In this document: in pieces, positions 32,527 to 42,084 of the stretch
How positions within the stretch are numbered: position 1 is the stretch's first letter
Layout of the letters: every line of letters begins with the position of its first letter
Assembly: GCF_000820765.1 (NCBI RefSeq)
Contig: NZ_CCYH01000036.1
Span: 124,001-188,000, forward strand
From: Candidatus Soleaferrea massiliensis AP7
GTDB taxonomy: Bacteria; Bacillota; Clostridia; Oscillospirales; Ruminococcaceae
Length of the DNA stretch: 64,000 nt
Direction: 5' to 3'
Made by a program: the position numbers and the translations under genes
The notes under the pieces: model-generated
The model's database searches: none
What the model was told of the DNA's origin: nothing
The model's input: only the letters and a program-made list of their open reading frames with translations

Positions 32527-35487
32527 ATGAACCACACTGGCAGTTATCTGGTTGGAATCGATATCGGTTCCACAACCGTCAAGGTTGTCGTGCTGGATGA
32601 AAACAAACATCTGTTATTTAAACAATATGAACGCCACCACTCCAAGGTGCGCGAAAAGACGCTGGAAATCCTGCGTCAGACCGAAGAGCTGCTTAAAAAC
32701 CGGCCGTTTCGTGTCTCGATCTCCGGCTCCGCCGGACTCGGCGTTTCACAGAGCGCAAAGATTCAGTTCGTACAGGAGGTCTTTGCGACGAAAATCGCCT
32801 GCGACCGGCTGCTTCGGGACATCGACGTCGTGGTGGAACTCGGCGGAGAGGATGCGAAAATCCTGTTCCTGACCGGTGGCAACGAGGAGCGCATGAACGG
32901 AAGCTGCGCGGGCGGAACCGGCGCGTTCATCGACCAGATGGCGTCGCTGCTCTCGATGACCGTCGAGGAGCTTGACAACCTGAGCTTCTCACACAAACAG
33001 ATTTACAACATCGCATCGCGCTGTGGCGTGTTCGCAAAGTCGGACATCCAGCCGCTGCTGAACCAGGGTGCGAACAAGGCGGATATTGCCGCGAGCATCT
33101 ATCAGGCGATTGTCAACCAAACCATAGCCGGGCTGGCACAGGGACGTGAGATCAAGGGAAAGGTCGCGTTTCTGGGCGGTCCGCTTACCTTTTTGTACGG
33201 GCTTCGGCAGCGCTTTGTCGAAGTGCTGCGCCTCGATGAGAAGCATGCCGTCTTCCCGGAAAACGCGCAGTTTTTTGTCGCAATCGGCGCGGCGCTTGAC
33301 AGCATGCGTGATGAAGCAACCACCTATGAAGACCTGATCGGCAGGCTGCTGCACGCCGAAAGCCACAGCGGTTCGATCTCGACACTTCCGCCGCTGTTTG
33401 AAACACAGCAGGACTACGACGACTTTACCGCCCGCCACCATGAAAACCATGTGGAGACGGTGGATATCTCCGCCTATTCCGGCGGCGCGTATCTCGGCAT
33501 CGACGCCGGCTCTACCACGACCAAGATCGCGCTGATCACCGAGGAAGGCGAGCTGCTGTTCAGCTATTACGCCTCCAACTTCGGCCAGCCGCTCGAGGTC
33601 GTCAAGGAGCAGCTTGGAAAGCTGCTGGCGCTGTGCGGGGAACGCATCACGATCAAGGGCAGCGCCGTGACCGGCTACGGCGAGGAGCTGCTCAAAAACG
33701 CCTATCATATCGACATCGGCATTGTGGAGACCACGGCGCACTACTACGCCGCGCGGCACTTCAATCCGGACGTCGACTTTATCCTCGACATCGGCGGCCA
33801 GGATATGAAATGCTTCAAGCTCAAGAACGGCATCGTCGATTCGATTATGCTCAACGAGGCCTGCTCCTCGGGCTGCGGATCGTTTATCGAGACCTTCGCG
33901 GTCGCGCTCGGCTACGGCATTGCGGACTTCGCGAAGCTTGGACTGTTCGCGAAGAACCCGGTCAACCTCGGCTCCCGCTGCACCGTCTTCATGAATTCTT
34001 CGGTCAAGCAGGCGCAGAAGGACGGCGCCGGCGTCGACGACATCTCGGCCGGCCTTGCCATCAGCGTCATCAAGAACGCGGTTTACAAGGTCATCCGCGC
34101 AAGGAGCATCGAGGAGCTCGGCGAGCACATCGTCGTACAGGGCGGCACCTTCTTAAACGACGCCATCCTGCGCGCGTTCGAACTGGAGATCGGCAAGGAC
34201 GTCACCCGCCCGACCATCGCGGGACTTATGGGCGCATACGGCGCGGCGCTCTACGCCAGGGAAGCGGGACTCGAGCGGTCCGCGCTGATTTCTGCCGAAG
34301 AGCTTGAACGCTTCACGCACACCTCCAAGATGGCGGAGTGCGGGCTCTGCACCAACCACTGCAAGCTGACCATCAACACCTTTAACGGGAAACATAAATT
34401 CATCACCGGAAACCGCTGCGAGCGGCCGACCGGCAAGGCCGGCAAGGAACAGCTTCCGAACGCTTATACATACAAGCTGGAAAAGCTTCTCTCCTACCAG
34501 CCTGTCAAGGGAAAGCGCGGCCGCATCGGCCTGCCGCTGGGACTCAACATGTACGAGAACCTGCCGTTCTGGTACACACTGTTCACCACCCTCGGCTTCG
34601 AGGTGGAGACCTCCGGCATCTCCTCACGGAATATGTATGTCAAGGGACAGCACACCATCCCGTCCGATACGGTCTGCTATCCGGCCAAGATGCTGCACGG
34701 GCACATCGAGGAGCTGCTGGAAAAGGGCATTCAGACGATCTTCTATCCCTGTATGCCGTACAACTTCAACGAAGAGACCGGCGACAACCACTACAACTGC
34801 CCGGTCGTCGCCTACTATCCGGAGCTGCTGAGCGCCAACATTACCGCGCTCAAGGACGTGAGGTTCTTAAACCCGTACTTTGCGCCGCATGCGCGCAAGG
34901 CGTTCACCAAAAAGATCGGCCAGTATCTGCTCGAACAGTTCGGCATCCCGGTCAAGGAAACCCGCGCGGCCGTCGACAACGCCTACGACGCCTTCGTCGC
35001 CTACAAGGAGGATATCTTCCGCTTCGGCGATCAGGCGCTTCAGTACGCGAAGGAGCACGGCAAAGAGGTCATCATCCTGGCCGGCAGGCCCTACCATGTC
35101 GACCCGGAGATCAACCACGGCATCGACAAGCTGATCACCTCGCTCGGGCTGGTGGTCATCTCGGAAGACTGCATCGACTTTGCGGGGCACCGCAAGAAGG
35201 TCGATGTGCTGAACCAGTGGACCTATCATTCAAGGCTCTACAACGCGGCGGAATATGTGACCCAGCATGAGCACATCCATCTCGTGCAGCTCGTCTCGTT
35301 CGGCTGCGGCCTGGATGCGATCACGACCGACGAGGTCAAGAACATTCTGGAATCCGGTTCCAGGTTCTACACCCAGATCAAGATTGATGAGATCAACAAC
35401 CTTGGCGCGACGAAAATCCGTCTGCGCAGCCTGGTTGAGGCGATCCATACGACACAGGAACAAAAGGACCGTGTCTCGGTCCAATAG
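32527..35487 (+). CDS. 2-hydroxyacyl-CoA dehydratase activase, tandem ASKHA domains plus DUF2229
   Basis: 986 residues. Two BadF/BcrA-type ASKHA ATPase domains: the first starts VGIDIGSTTVKVV (near 9-21), the second YLGIDAGSTTTKIALI (near 322-337). Cluster-binding Cys regions are NGSCAGGTGAF and NEACSSGCGSF. After CGLCTNHCKL comes a DUF2229 region (IGLPLGLNMYENLPFWYTLF) and an HgdB-like part. Such activases use ATP to inject an electron into radical dehydratases. In many Clostridia this protein is a single chain of about 1400 residues; here the C-terminal part is the next ORF. AGGAAA-type site before the ATG. Confidence 0.9.
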   Translation: MNHTGSYLVGIDIGSTTVKVVVLDENKHLLFKQYERHHSKVREKTLEILRQTEELLKNRPFRVSISGSAGLGVSQSAKIQFVQEVFATKIACDRLLRDIDVVVELGGEDAKILFLTGGNEERMNGSCAGGTGAFIDQMASLLSMTVEELDNLSFSHKQIYNIASRCGVFAKSDIQPLLNQGANKADIAASIYQAIVNQTIAGLAQGREIKGKVAFLGGPLTFLYGLRQRFVEVLRLDEKHAVFPENAQFFVAIGAALDSMRDEATTYEDLIGRLLHAESHSGSISTLPPLFETQQDYDDFTARHHENHVETVDISAYSGGAYLGIDAGSTTTKIALITEEGELLFSYYASNFGQPLEVVKEQLGKLLALCGERITIKGSAVTGYGEELLKNAYHIDIGIVETTAHYYAARHFNPDVDFILDIGGQDMKCFKLKNGIVDSIMLNEACSSGCGSFIETFAVALGYGIADFAKLGLFAKNPVNLGSRCTVFMNSSVKQAQKDGAGVDDISAGLAISVIKNAVYKVIRARSIEELGEHIVVQGGTFLNDAILRAFELEIGKDVTRPTIAGLMGAYGAALYAREAGLERSALISAEELERFTHTSKMAECGLCTNHCKLTINTFNGKHKFITGNRCERPTGKAGKEQLPNAYTYKLEKLLSYQPVKGKRGRIGLPLGLNMYENLPFWYTLFTTLGFEVETSGISSRNMYVKGQHTIPSDTVCYPAKMLHGHIEELLEKGIQTIFYPCMPYNFNEETGDNHYNCPVVAYYPELLSANITALKDVRFLNPYFAPHARKAFTKKIGQYLLEQFGIPVKETRAAVDNAYDAFVAYKEDIFRFGDQALQYAKEHGKEVIILAGRPYHVDPEINHGIDKLITSLGLVVISEDCIDFAGHRKKVDVLNQWTYHSRLYNAAEYVTQHEHIHLVQLVSFGCGLDAITTDEVKNILESGSRFYTQIKIDEINNLGATKIRLRSLVEAIHTTQEQKDRVSVQ

Positions 35488-35610
35488 ATAGAAAACCCCG
35501 TCATCCGCAACTGACACGGCTAAGCCGCCGCGATCGGTCCTGACATCAGGTCTATTTTGGGAATCCGCGAATAGAGATAGGACAGGATGATTTGAAAAGG
35601 TGGTAAAAGA

Positions 35611-36930
35611 ATGGCAAAACTCGAATACGATGAATCCGGCAGACTGCTCTTCACCAAGGAGATGAAGGAGGAGTACACGGTGCTCTTCCCGATGATGCTG
35701 CCGATCCATTTCACATTGCTGGAAAAGATTCTTCGGAATCACGGCCTCAAGGCCGAACTGCTCAAGACAACCCATCCGCAGATCGTCAACTACGGGCTGC
35801 AGAACGTTCACAACGACACCTGCTATCCGGCGCTGCTGGTCATCGGCCAGTTCATGGACGCGCTGAACAGCGGCAAATACGACCTGCACAAAACCGCGCT
35901 GATGATCACCCAGACCGGCGGCGGATGCCGCGCGTCGAACTACATCCATCTGCTGCGCAAGGCGCTCAAAAAGAACAATCTGGACTTTGTGCCGGTCATC
36001 TCGTTCAACATCGCCGGCATGGAGAAGAATCCCGGCTTCAAGATGTCGCTGGGACTCATCTCGGAGATGGCCTCGGCCGTCATCTACGGCGATCTGTTGA
36101 TGCTGCTGTCGAACCAAACCCGTCCCTATGAAATCCATAAGGGTGAATCCGACGCATTGATCGAGGAGTGGGTCGAAAAGCTCACGCACGAAAGCATGAA
36201 CGCGCTTCGGCTTAAAAAGAACCTTTATAAAATCGCGGAAAGCTTCAGCAAGATCCGCATCAAGAAGGTTGACAAGGTCAAGGTCGGCGTGGTCGGTGAA
36301 ATCTTCATCAAATACGCGCCGCTTGGCAACAACAATCTCGAGGATTTCCTCCGGAAGGAGGACTGCGAGACGGTCGTGCCGGGGCTGCTCGACTTCGTCA
36401 TCTTCATGTGCGACCATCACATCGACGACGTGAAATTCTATCACATCCGATTGATGAAGGGCTTTGCATCCAAGCTGATGAAGAAGCTGTTCACCCATCT
36501 GCAGAACCAGATGATCAGCGTTCTCAAACAGTTCCCGCAGTTCCGCTGCCCGGCGCCGTTTGACGAGATCAAATCCTATGCGGGCGGTTATGTCAGCTCC
36601 GGCAACAAAATGGGCGAGGGCTGGCTGCTCACAGCCGAAATGCTCGAACTGATCCATTCCGGCGTTGAGAACATCGTCTGCACACAGCCGTTCGGCTGCC
36701 TGCCGAACCACATCGTCGGCAAAGGGATGATCCGCAAAATCCGCGAACAGCATCCGCAGTCCAACATCGTCGCAATCGATTACGACCCGGGTGCCACCAA
36801 GATCAATCAGGAAAACCGCATCAAGCTGATGCTCTCGATGGCCAAGGAAAAGGCGGATTCAGCACTCCGCTTTGAATATGTAGAACCCTATTTCAGCGGA
36901 GACACGGACGAAATCCGCGCAGCACAATAA
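35611..36930 (+). CDS. 2-hydroxyacyl-CoA dehydratase-like protein, C-terminal part of the split activase
   Basis: 439 residues, starting 123 bases after the activase with a GGTGG site. Recognisable: NDTCYPALLVIGQFMDAL, TQTGGGCRASNYIHLLRKAL, and near the end CTQPFGCLPNHIVGKGMIR and IDYDPGATKINQENR, with Cys residues suited to a [4Fe-4S] cluster. The first and second ORFs together (1425 residues) equal the common fused form. Natural codon flow and its own ribosome site favour a working separate subunit rather than a broken gene. Confidence 0.87.
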   Translation: MAKLEYDESGRLLFTKEMKEEYTVLFPMMLPIHFTLLEKILRNHGLKAELLKTTHPQIVNYGLQNVHNDTCYPALLVIGQFMDALNSGKYDLHKTALMITQTGGGCRASNYIHLLRKALKKNNLDFVPVISFNIAGMEKNPGFKMSLGLISEMASAVIYGDLLMLLSNQTRPYEIHKGESDALIEEWVEKLTHESMNALRLKKNLYKIAESFSKIRIKKVDKVKVGVVGEIFIKYAPLGNNNLEDFLRKEDCETVVPGLLDFVIFMCDHHIDDVKFYHIRLMKGFASKLMKKLFTHLQNQMISVLKQFPQFRCPAPFDEIKSYAGGYVSSGNKMGEGWLLTAEMLELIHSGVENIVCTQPFGCLPNHIVGKGMIRKIREQHPQSNIVAIDYDPGATKINQENRIKLMLSMAKEKADSALRFEYVEPYFSGDTDEIRAAQ

Positions 36931-36936
36931 ATTCAT

Positions 36937-36969
36937 GAAGGCCGTTCCATGATGGAACGGCCTTCTTCA
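36937..36969 (+). terminator. Terminator of the activase operon
   Basis: GAAGGCCGTTCCA/TGGAACGGCCTTC with a minimal loop, then TTCATCT. Six bases after the stop. Confidence 0.85.
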
Positions 36970-36999
36970 TCTATCCACCATAAATTAACGCACCAGCCA

Positions 37000-37365
37000 A
37001 AGTATCGGGGTACCATGAGCACAGCCTGTAACCGGGGAATCGTCCGCTGCTAGCTATGCCCAACCACCCTGCCAAAAACAAAACGCCGCCCGCAGGCGGC
37101 CGAAGCAGAAAGAGGGATACCAGAGGGGATTTTCAAGGGGGCCACCACCTGCGGTGGGGCGCTCGGCTACGCCGCTTTTTTTGCTGCGTTGTTGTGGTGT
37201 GTTTGTCATAGGCTCTTTTTTTATTTCAGTGTCGCGTAGCGCGTGCACCAGCGCAGCTGGCCCCCTTGAACGGCCTTTCTTGGTTACTTCTTTGGCCGGC
37301 AAAGAAGTAACCACCACCTTGCCAAGGTATCTTGGCAGACAAAGTGATACCGCCGCGTCACAATA
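37000..37365 (-). repeat. Dispersed structured repeat, copy 2 (reverse orientation)
   Basis: Same family as the copy at 3335, inverted. The 12-bp hairpin GTTACTTCTTTG/CAAAGAAGTAAC is at 37283-37294/37300-37311, and the second stem CAAGGGGGCCA/TGGCCCCCTTG at 37134-37144/37258-37268. Its loop is expanded to about 113 bases of unrelated sequence, whereas the stems are unchanged. GCCGCCCGCAGGCGGC and the GCTAGCTATGCCCAACC box follow. Between convergent operons; short ORFs here are artefacts of the repeat. Confidence 0.85.
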
Positions 37366-37420
37366 ATATTGACATATAACTTCACTTACAACAAGAAACC
37401 ACGCACCGTTATTCTAAATC

Positions 37421-37459
37421 AGCAGGAGGACTGTTTCATGATGAAACAGTCCTCCTGCT
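37421..37459. terminator. Long terminator-like hairpin before the second GH2 gene's end
   Basis: 19-bp perfect stem around a single G, AGCAGGAGGACTGTTTCAT and complement, with TTTTTATC on the plus-strand side. It lies 10 bases past the minus-strand stop at 37469. Confidence 0.75.
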
Positions 37460-37468
37460 TTTTATCTC

Positions 37469-40400
37469 TTATGCATATGTTCCATTCAGGATATCCAGCT
37501 TGACAAGCAGCATGTCAAAGATATTGATGCGGCCGTCTTTATTGACATCGATGATCTCCATCGTCTCAGGCGTCAGGTTGTAACCCATCAGGATCTTTTC
37601 CTTGTAAAGAAGCAGATCCGCAATGCCGAGCTTGCCGTCCTTGTCAAAGTCGCCCGGAACCGGCTTTTTCTCGGCGGTGAACAGCTTCGCATCCGCCCAG
37701 AGCACATGCGTGTTGTAGCGCGCCTCCGGATTCTCGGTGTTGCCGCTCCACTGGGCGGTCAGCCGAAGCGTCGCGGCATCCGCTGGAATCTCAAGGTCCA
37801 CAAAGGCGCAGTTGTCATCCCGCATCAGCACCGGGCTTGTGTAAACTTCCTTGCCGTCGATGTAGAATTTGTAGACCGCCTCTCCCCCGTTTTTACTGGC
37901 GCCGCGGTTGATGCCGATGTAGGTCTGCAGCCTTGTGTAGCCCTTGCCCGCGATGTCGTAGACGATTTCGGAATTGGTGTCCGCGCCCAGGCCCTTCTCA
38001 AAGGTCAGTACGCCGTTTTCGGAATTGAGCGACATACCGCTTCCGGCATTATACGCGGGTTCATCCTTCTTGACCGATGCGTAGTCGCTGTGTGCGCTGA
38101 CCCAGTCAAGATCGCTGAGGTAAACAAATTCCGGCTGTGGCTCTTCGGGCGGAACAAAGGTGTAGAACATCAGCTCAGACATGCCGATACGTGGCTGGCC
38201 GCTGGAGGACAGCACATCCCTGATGGTGACGCGCACATAGTTGACATCCTCATAGACCTTCGAGAAGGCCTCCGGCTTGAGCGCCTGTCCGCCGACCAGC
38301 ATGTTGTCAAGCGCTTTGACCCAGGCCTTTCCGTTGGTGGAAACCTCGAGGTCATAGGTGTACCAGCTGCTGTCCTTCTCCCAGTAGATGCGGGAGCCGG
38401 TCAGGTTCTGCGCTTCTTTGAACGCCACGGTCACCGACTGCGGGAATTCGGTCGTCGCCGCCAGCCAGCCGGTTCCGATCAGGGTTTCGCCGTCGAACAG
38501 CTTGTCCGGTCCGCGGTCCGGCTCGCTCTCGCAGGACGCGAACGCCGACTCGATCATCGCGTTGTCCAGCAGCTTGCCCGGCAGCTGCTCTTCCTCGTCG
38601 CCGAGCGGCGCATACACCTTGAATTCCCATAGGCAGGCCCAGAGTCCGCCCGCATAGGAGATGTTTAAACGAATATAGCGTCCCCTGGTGTTCACCAGCT
38701 TCGTTTCATTGCCGTTTACCTTGTCGTTTTCGTCCATATCGACGACCTTTTCCCAGTCCGTGCCGTTTTCAGATACCTCGATGTTGTATTTGTAGACAAG
38801 GCCGCCGTTCTCCCAGATCATATTGAAGCCCGCGATCTCCTCAACCTTGCCGAGGTCGATCTTCAGCCACTGCGGCAGCTCGCCGCCGGATGCGCACCAC
38901 TTGGTGCCCTCGTCGTTGTCTACGGCATTGGCGGGATAGTTGCCGCGGTCCTCCTGCGTCGAGGAGGCTGTCGCATCTTTGCCCTGCGCCAGATTCTTAT
39001 AGTTGAGCTCCGGCTTTTCAAACTTCTCAACGCCGCCGGTCCATGCCGGATGTTCCCCATCCTCGACAAAGATTCCGGTATACGGTACGGTTTCAATCTC
39101 TTTGGAAGCCGAACCGACGCCCTCCGCCGTCGCGACAATCCTGATGGTTCCGGCATTGCCGGTTGTGCGGATGAACGCATAGCCGACGCCCGCTTCCGGC
39201 GTCTGGTCCTCCACGCCGACACGCGGCATATCCTTGCCGACAAGCTCGCCTTCGCCGAGCACCGCGATCCGGATATTGCCCTTGTAGTCCGGGATGACCG
39301 TGCCGTTCTCATCGACCACTTTCAGGTAAACCGGGATCAGGTCCGAGCCGTCGGCCACCGGCGCGATGCCGCGGTCTCCGACTTCGATGGAAACACTCTT
39401 TGCCGTTCCCGGCGTTTTGACCGCATGGGTCGCCGCAACCTCTCCGTCAAGGATCGCTTCGGCGGTCAGCTCTCCGGCGACAAACGATGGAAGCTCGAAT
39501 TTGAAGATCGGGCTGCCGCCCTTTTTAACGATATTAGGAGCCGTCGACGCCAGCTCTTCGCGGGTCAGCTCGTCGACCAGGCTGCCGTTCTGGTAGAGTC
39601 TTACGCTGTCGCAGTTGCTGTAGACGTTGATGGTCCTGCTGGAGGACGCCGAATAATCGCTTGCGATGTAGACCATCGGTCCATAGGCCGGGCTGCGCGC
39701 CGGCTGCATCGACATCAGCCAATAGGTCAGATATTTCTCGCTGCGGTCCACCTCGACGTTGCCGCTGGGCAGCGTGTTCTTCTGGGAACCGCGTGCATAG
39801 TCGTTCCAGCTCCACATGAAATAGCCTGCCATGCGGTCGCAGGCGTCCAGGCCGCCCCAGTCGGGATAGCCGTCGCCGTTTAAGAACCGCTCATGCGTAT
39901 TGACCTGCTTGAGCATCGCGGCTTCCCCATCCTTGCGCATGACCTGGTCCATGCCGGCCCAGTCTCCCCATTCCCTGGTGAAGATCGTCTTGTTTGGATT
40001 GTGATCCACGCCGCCGTCCACGATCTTGTAGTTGACGTCGTAGTACTCGCCCTTGAGTCCATAGTCGGCCGCCGTGAACATCTGGTCGCCCGGAAATTCC
40101 TCGTGCGCAATTCTCGTCGCATCTTCTGCCCACTGCGCGCTGTAGCCGGTCTCGTTGAGCGACGTCTCCCACATCAAGACGCTCGCATGGTTGCGGTCTC
40201 GCCGGATCATCTCGCGGGTGTCGCGCAGGGTCAAATTGTAGAAGGTATCGGTATTCGTGAAGTTCTGCCAGCCCGGCTGGCATTCCACGACCAGCAGCCC
40301 GATCTCGTCGCAGGCGTCCAAAAACGCCGGGGACTGCGGGTAATGGGTCGCGCGCACGCCGTTGAAGCCGTTCTCCTTCATCTGGATGGCGTCGCGCACC

Positions 40401-41479
40401 TGCATCGAATCGGAGGCCGCGTCTCCGACATAGGCATAGGACTGGTGACGGTTCGCGCCGCGGATGTAGATCTTTTCGCCGTTCAGGTAACAGCCGTCCG
40501 GCTTCATCTCGATGCGGCGGATGCCCATGCGGGTCTCGGCCTCATCGACCTTGTTTGCGCCGTTGTAGACTTCGGATACGACCGTATACAGGTTCGGCGT
40601 ATCCGGATGCCACAGCTTCGGATTCAGCACCGTGAGCTGCTGCTCGAACTGATGCGCGCCGCCCGCCTCGATGCTGCGCGAAGCGTCCTCAGCCGCCGCC
40701 ACGGTGTTGCCTTCGGCGTCGACCAGGCTCGTCCTGACCACAGCTTCCGCCGCCGCTTCGTTCTCATTGGCGACATGGGTCTTGACGTTGACGACCGCCT
40801 GTTCCTTTCCAACCTCGGGATAGGTTACAAAGACGCCGCCGCTTGCCGTCTCATCAGCCTGCAGCGCGTCGGTGATGTGCAGGTTGTCGGTGATGCGCAG
40901 CTCCACATCCCGATAGATGCCGCCATAGTAGTGGAAATCCAGCCCGGAAAGCGGTTTTCCCGGCGGGGTGTCGCGGTTGTCAAGGCTCGAAACCCGCACC
41001 GCCAGCACATTGGTCTCACCGAATTTGACCCTGTCGGTGATGTCGACCGAAAATCCGATATAGCCGCCGTTGCGGGTGTAAAGCTTCTCCCCGTTCAGAT
41101 AGATGTCGCTGTCGGTCATGACGCCTTCAAAGTCGATGTTGATCTGTTTGCCCTCATAGGACGCGTCGACCACAAAATATCTTCTATACCATCCAATGCC
41201 CTGATAGACGCTGTTTGCGTTTCCCGCGTGCTTCTTTTCCAGGCGCATGGTGTGCGGAACCGTGACGTTTGCAAATTCGCTGTCGTCAAAATCCACGGCC
41301 TCGGCGCCGTCAAGGTCGCCCATGTAATAGCCCCAGTTGTTGTTGAAATTCAGAATCGTTCTGGATTCCGAATCCTGTGCCGCCGCAATCTGCCCCTTCG
41401 GGACAAAAGCAGCGCCGCCGAGCATGATTGCCGCGCTCAGCAGTACAGATATGACTCTGTTCAGCCGTCGTCTTTTCAT
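37469..41479 (-). CDS. Secreted GH2 glycosidase with CBM32-like, NPCBM and dockerin domains
   Basis: 1336 residues. Signal peptide about 1-34 (…GQIAAAQ). GH2 N-terminal jelly roll, Ig domain, then the barrel with likely acid/base Glu443 (SLNETGY) and nucleophile Glu503 (FTREWGDW). Next come a DUF4982-like strand region (VRLYQNGSLVDEL), a GH2 C-terminal Ig-like domain, two F5/8 type C (CBM32-like) modules (about 830-960 and 970-1110), an NPCBM-like module (about 1125-1265) and a type I dockerin (DFDKDGKLGIADLL, DVNKDGRINIFDML). Probably a beta-galactosidase or related exo-glycosidase; the specificity is not fixed by sequence. Same end-architecture as the enzyme at 26808. Confidence 0.92.
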   Translation of the reverse strand: MKRRRLNRVISVLLSAAIMLGGAAFVPKGQIAAAQDSESRTILNFNNNWGYYMGDLDGAEAVDFDDSEFANVTVPHTMRLEKKHAGNANSVYQGIGWYRRYFVVDASYEGKQINIDFEGVMTDSDIYLNGEKLYTRNGGYIGFSVDITDRVKFGETNVLAVRVSSLDNRDTPPGKPLSGLDFHYYGGIYRDVELRITDNLHITDALQADETASGGVFVTYPEVGKEQAVVNVKTHVANENEAAAEAVVRTSLVDAEGNTVAAAEDASRSIEAGGAHQFEQQLTVLNPKLWHPDTPNLYTVVSEVYNGANKVDEAETRMGIRRIEMKPDGCYLNGEKIYIRGANRHQSYAYVGDAASDSMQVRDAIQMKENGFNGVRATHYPQSPAFLDACDEIGLLVVECQPGWQNFTNTDTFYNLTLRDTREMIRRDRNHASVLMWETSLNETGYSAQWAEDATRIAHEEFPGDQMFTAADYGLKGEYYDVNYKIVDGGVDHNPNKTIFTREWGDWAGMDQVMRKDGEAAMLKQVNTHERFLNGDGYPDWGGLDACDRMAGYFMWSWNDYARGSQKNTLPSGNVEVDRSEKYLTYWLMSMQPARSPAYGPMVYIASDYSASSSRTINVYSNCDSVRLYQNGSLVDELTREELASTAPNIVKKGGSPIFKFELPSFVAGELTAEAILDGEVAATHAVKTPGTAKSVSIEVGDRGIAPVADGSDLIPVYLKVVDENGTVIPDYKGNIRIAVLGEGELVGKDMPRVGVEDQTPEAGVGYAFIRTTGNAGTIRIVATAEGVGSASKEIETVPYTGIFVEDGEHPAWTGGVEKFEKPELNYKNLAQGKDATASSTQEDRGNYPANAVDNDEGTKWCASGGELPQWLKIDLGKVEEIAGFNMIWENGGLVYKYNIEVSENGTDWEKVVDMDENDKVNGNETKLVNTRGRYIRLNISYAGGLWACLWEFKVYAPLGDEEEQLPGKLLDNAMIESAFASCESEPDRGPDKLFDGETLIGTGWLAATTEFPQSVTVAFKEAQNLTGSRIYWEKDSSWYTYDLEVSTNGKAWVKALDNMLVGGQALKPEAFSKVYEDVNYVRVTIRDVLSSSGQPRIGMSELMFYTFVPPEEPQPEFVYLSDLDWVSAHSDYASVKKDEPAYNAGSGMSLNSENGVLTFEKGLGADTNSEIVYDIAGKGYTRLQTYIGINRGASKNGGEAVYKFYIDGKEVYTSPVLMRDDNCAFVDLEIPADAATLRLTAQWSGNTENPEARYNTHVLWADAKLFTAEKKPVPGDFDKDGKLGIADLLLYKEKILMGYNLTPETMEIIDVNKDGRINIFDMLLVKLDILNGTYA

Positions 41480-41531
41480 TTGTGCATTCCTCTTTTCATT
41501 TTATAATGTTGGTTTTTCAAGGGACAACTTC

Positions 41532-41559
41532 AATATAACACATATGATATAAAAAGCAA
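41532..41559 (-). promoter_or_regulatory. Possible promoter of the second GH2 gene
   Basis: Minus strand TTGCTT (41554-41559), 16-bp spacer, TATATT (41532-41537). A 10-bp palindrome ATGGATCCAT (41602-41611) lies upstream. The region is very AT-rich, so other choices exist. Confidence 0.4.
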
Positions 41560-41792
41560 CAAAATCTTTTAAAATGACGAATTTTTATATATAAAAACAA
41601 CATGGATCCATATATCATTTTTATTTAAAACATACTATTTTTAATAATTATATTTAATTAACAAATTTAATTAAATGTCGACAGACTCATTCCCGCTTCA
41701 GCTTCCAGTCCTTAAAAAAGACGCCTGATTTTCCCTTTATAGAATACTTCGATTCATTTACGCTCTATTCAACTGTTTTTCTGCAATGCAAC

Positions 41793-41821
41793 TTGAAAAC
41801 AAATTCATTTTAGTGTATAAT
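41793..41821 (+). promoter_or_regulatory. Promoter of the nfnAB-like operon
   Basis: TTGAAA (41793-41798), 17-bp spacer, perfect TATAAT (41816-41821). Confidence 0.8.
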
Positions 41822-41827
41822 ATGTAG

Positions 41828-42084
41828 AAACAACGATTCCACTCCCTTTTGACAGGAAACAGTCCGTCCAAATCAAGCGCTATGCGGTTACAAACCGGGG
41901 CGCTGCGGGGAATTGCGGGCGGCATCCCATCATTCCGAAATGAGGAAAGCGCGGTTTTTCAGCCGCAGTTTCCACAAAATCGGACATTGTTAAACAAACT
42001 ACAAACGGACAGAATTGGAAAACCATTTTGCAAGTTTTTCTTTTATAGGTTGCAAAGAGAGTTTTTACGATAGGAGGAAAACCA
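41828..42084 (+). other. Long structured 5' leader of the nfnAB-like operon
   Basis: About 255 bases between the promoter and the TTG start. It contains GC-rich foldable sequence, including a 10-bp interrupted hairpin GAAAGCGCGG/CCGCAGTTTC (about 41944-41971) and GCGC-flanked segments near 41877-41905. There is no T-run terminator and it does not match a riboswitch consensus I know. The AT-rich 41500-41790 to its left holds nothing else recognisable. Confidence 0.45.

Noticed and set aside
39893..41506. A 537-codon open frame opposite the second GH2 gene
   Set aside because: Shadow frame with Arg/Val/Asp-rich composition and no domain. The same applies to 18224-19678 (plus) and 35230-36753 (minus).
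41828..42084. nfnAB leader considered as a known riboswitch (glutamine, SAM, THF, ykkC, TPP)
   Set aside because: None of the conserved blocks of those aptamers is present; kept only as an unassigned leader.
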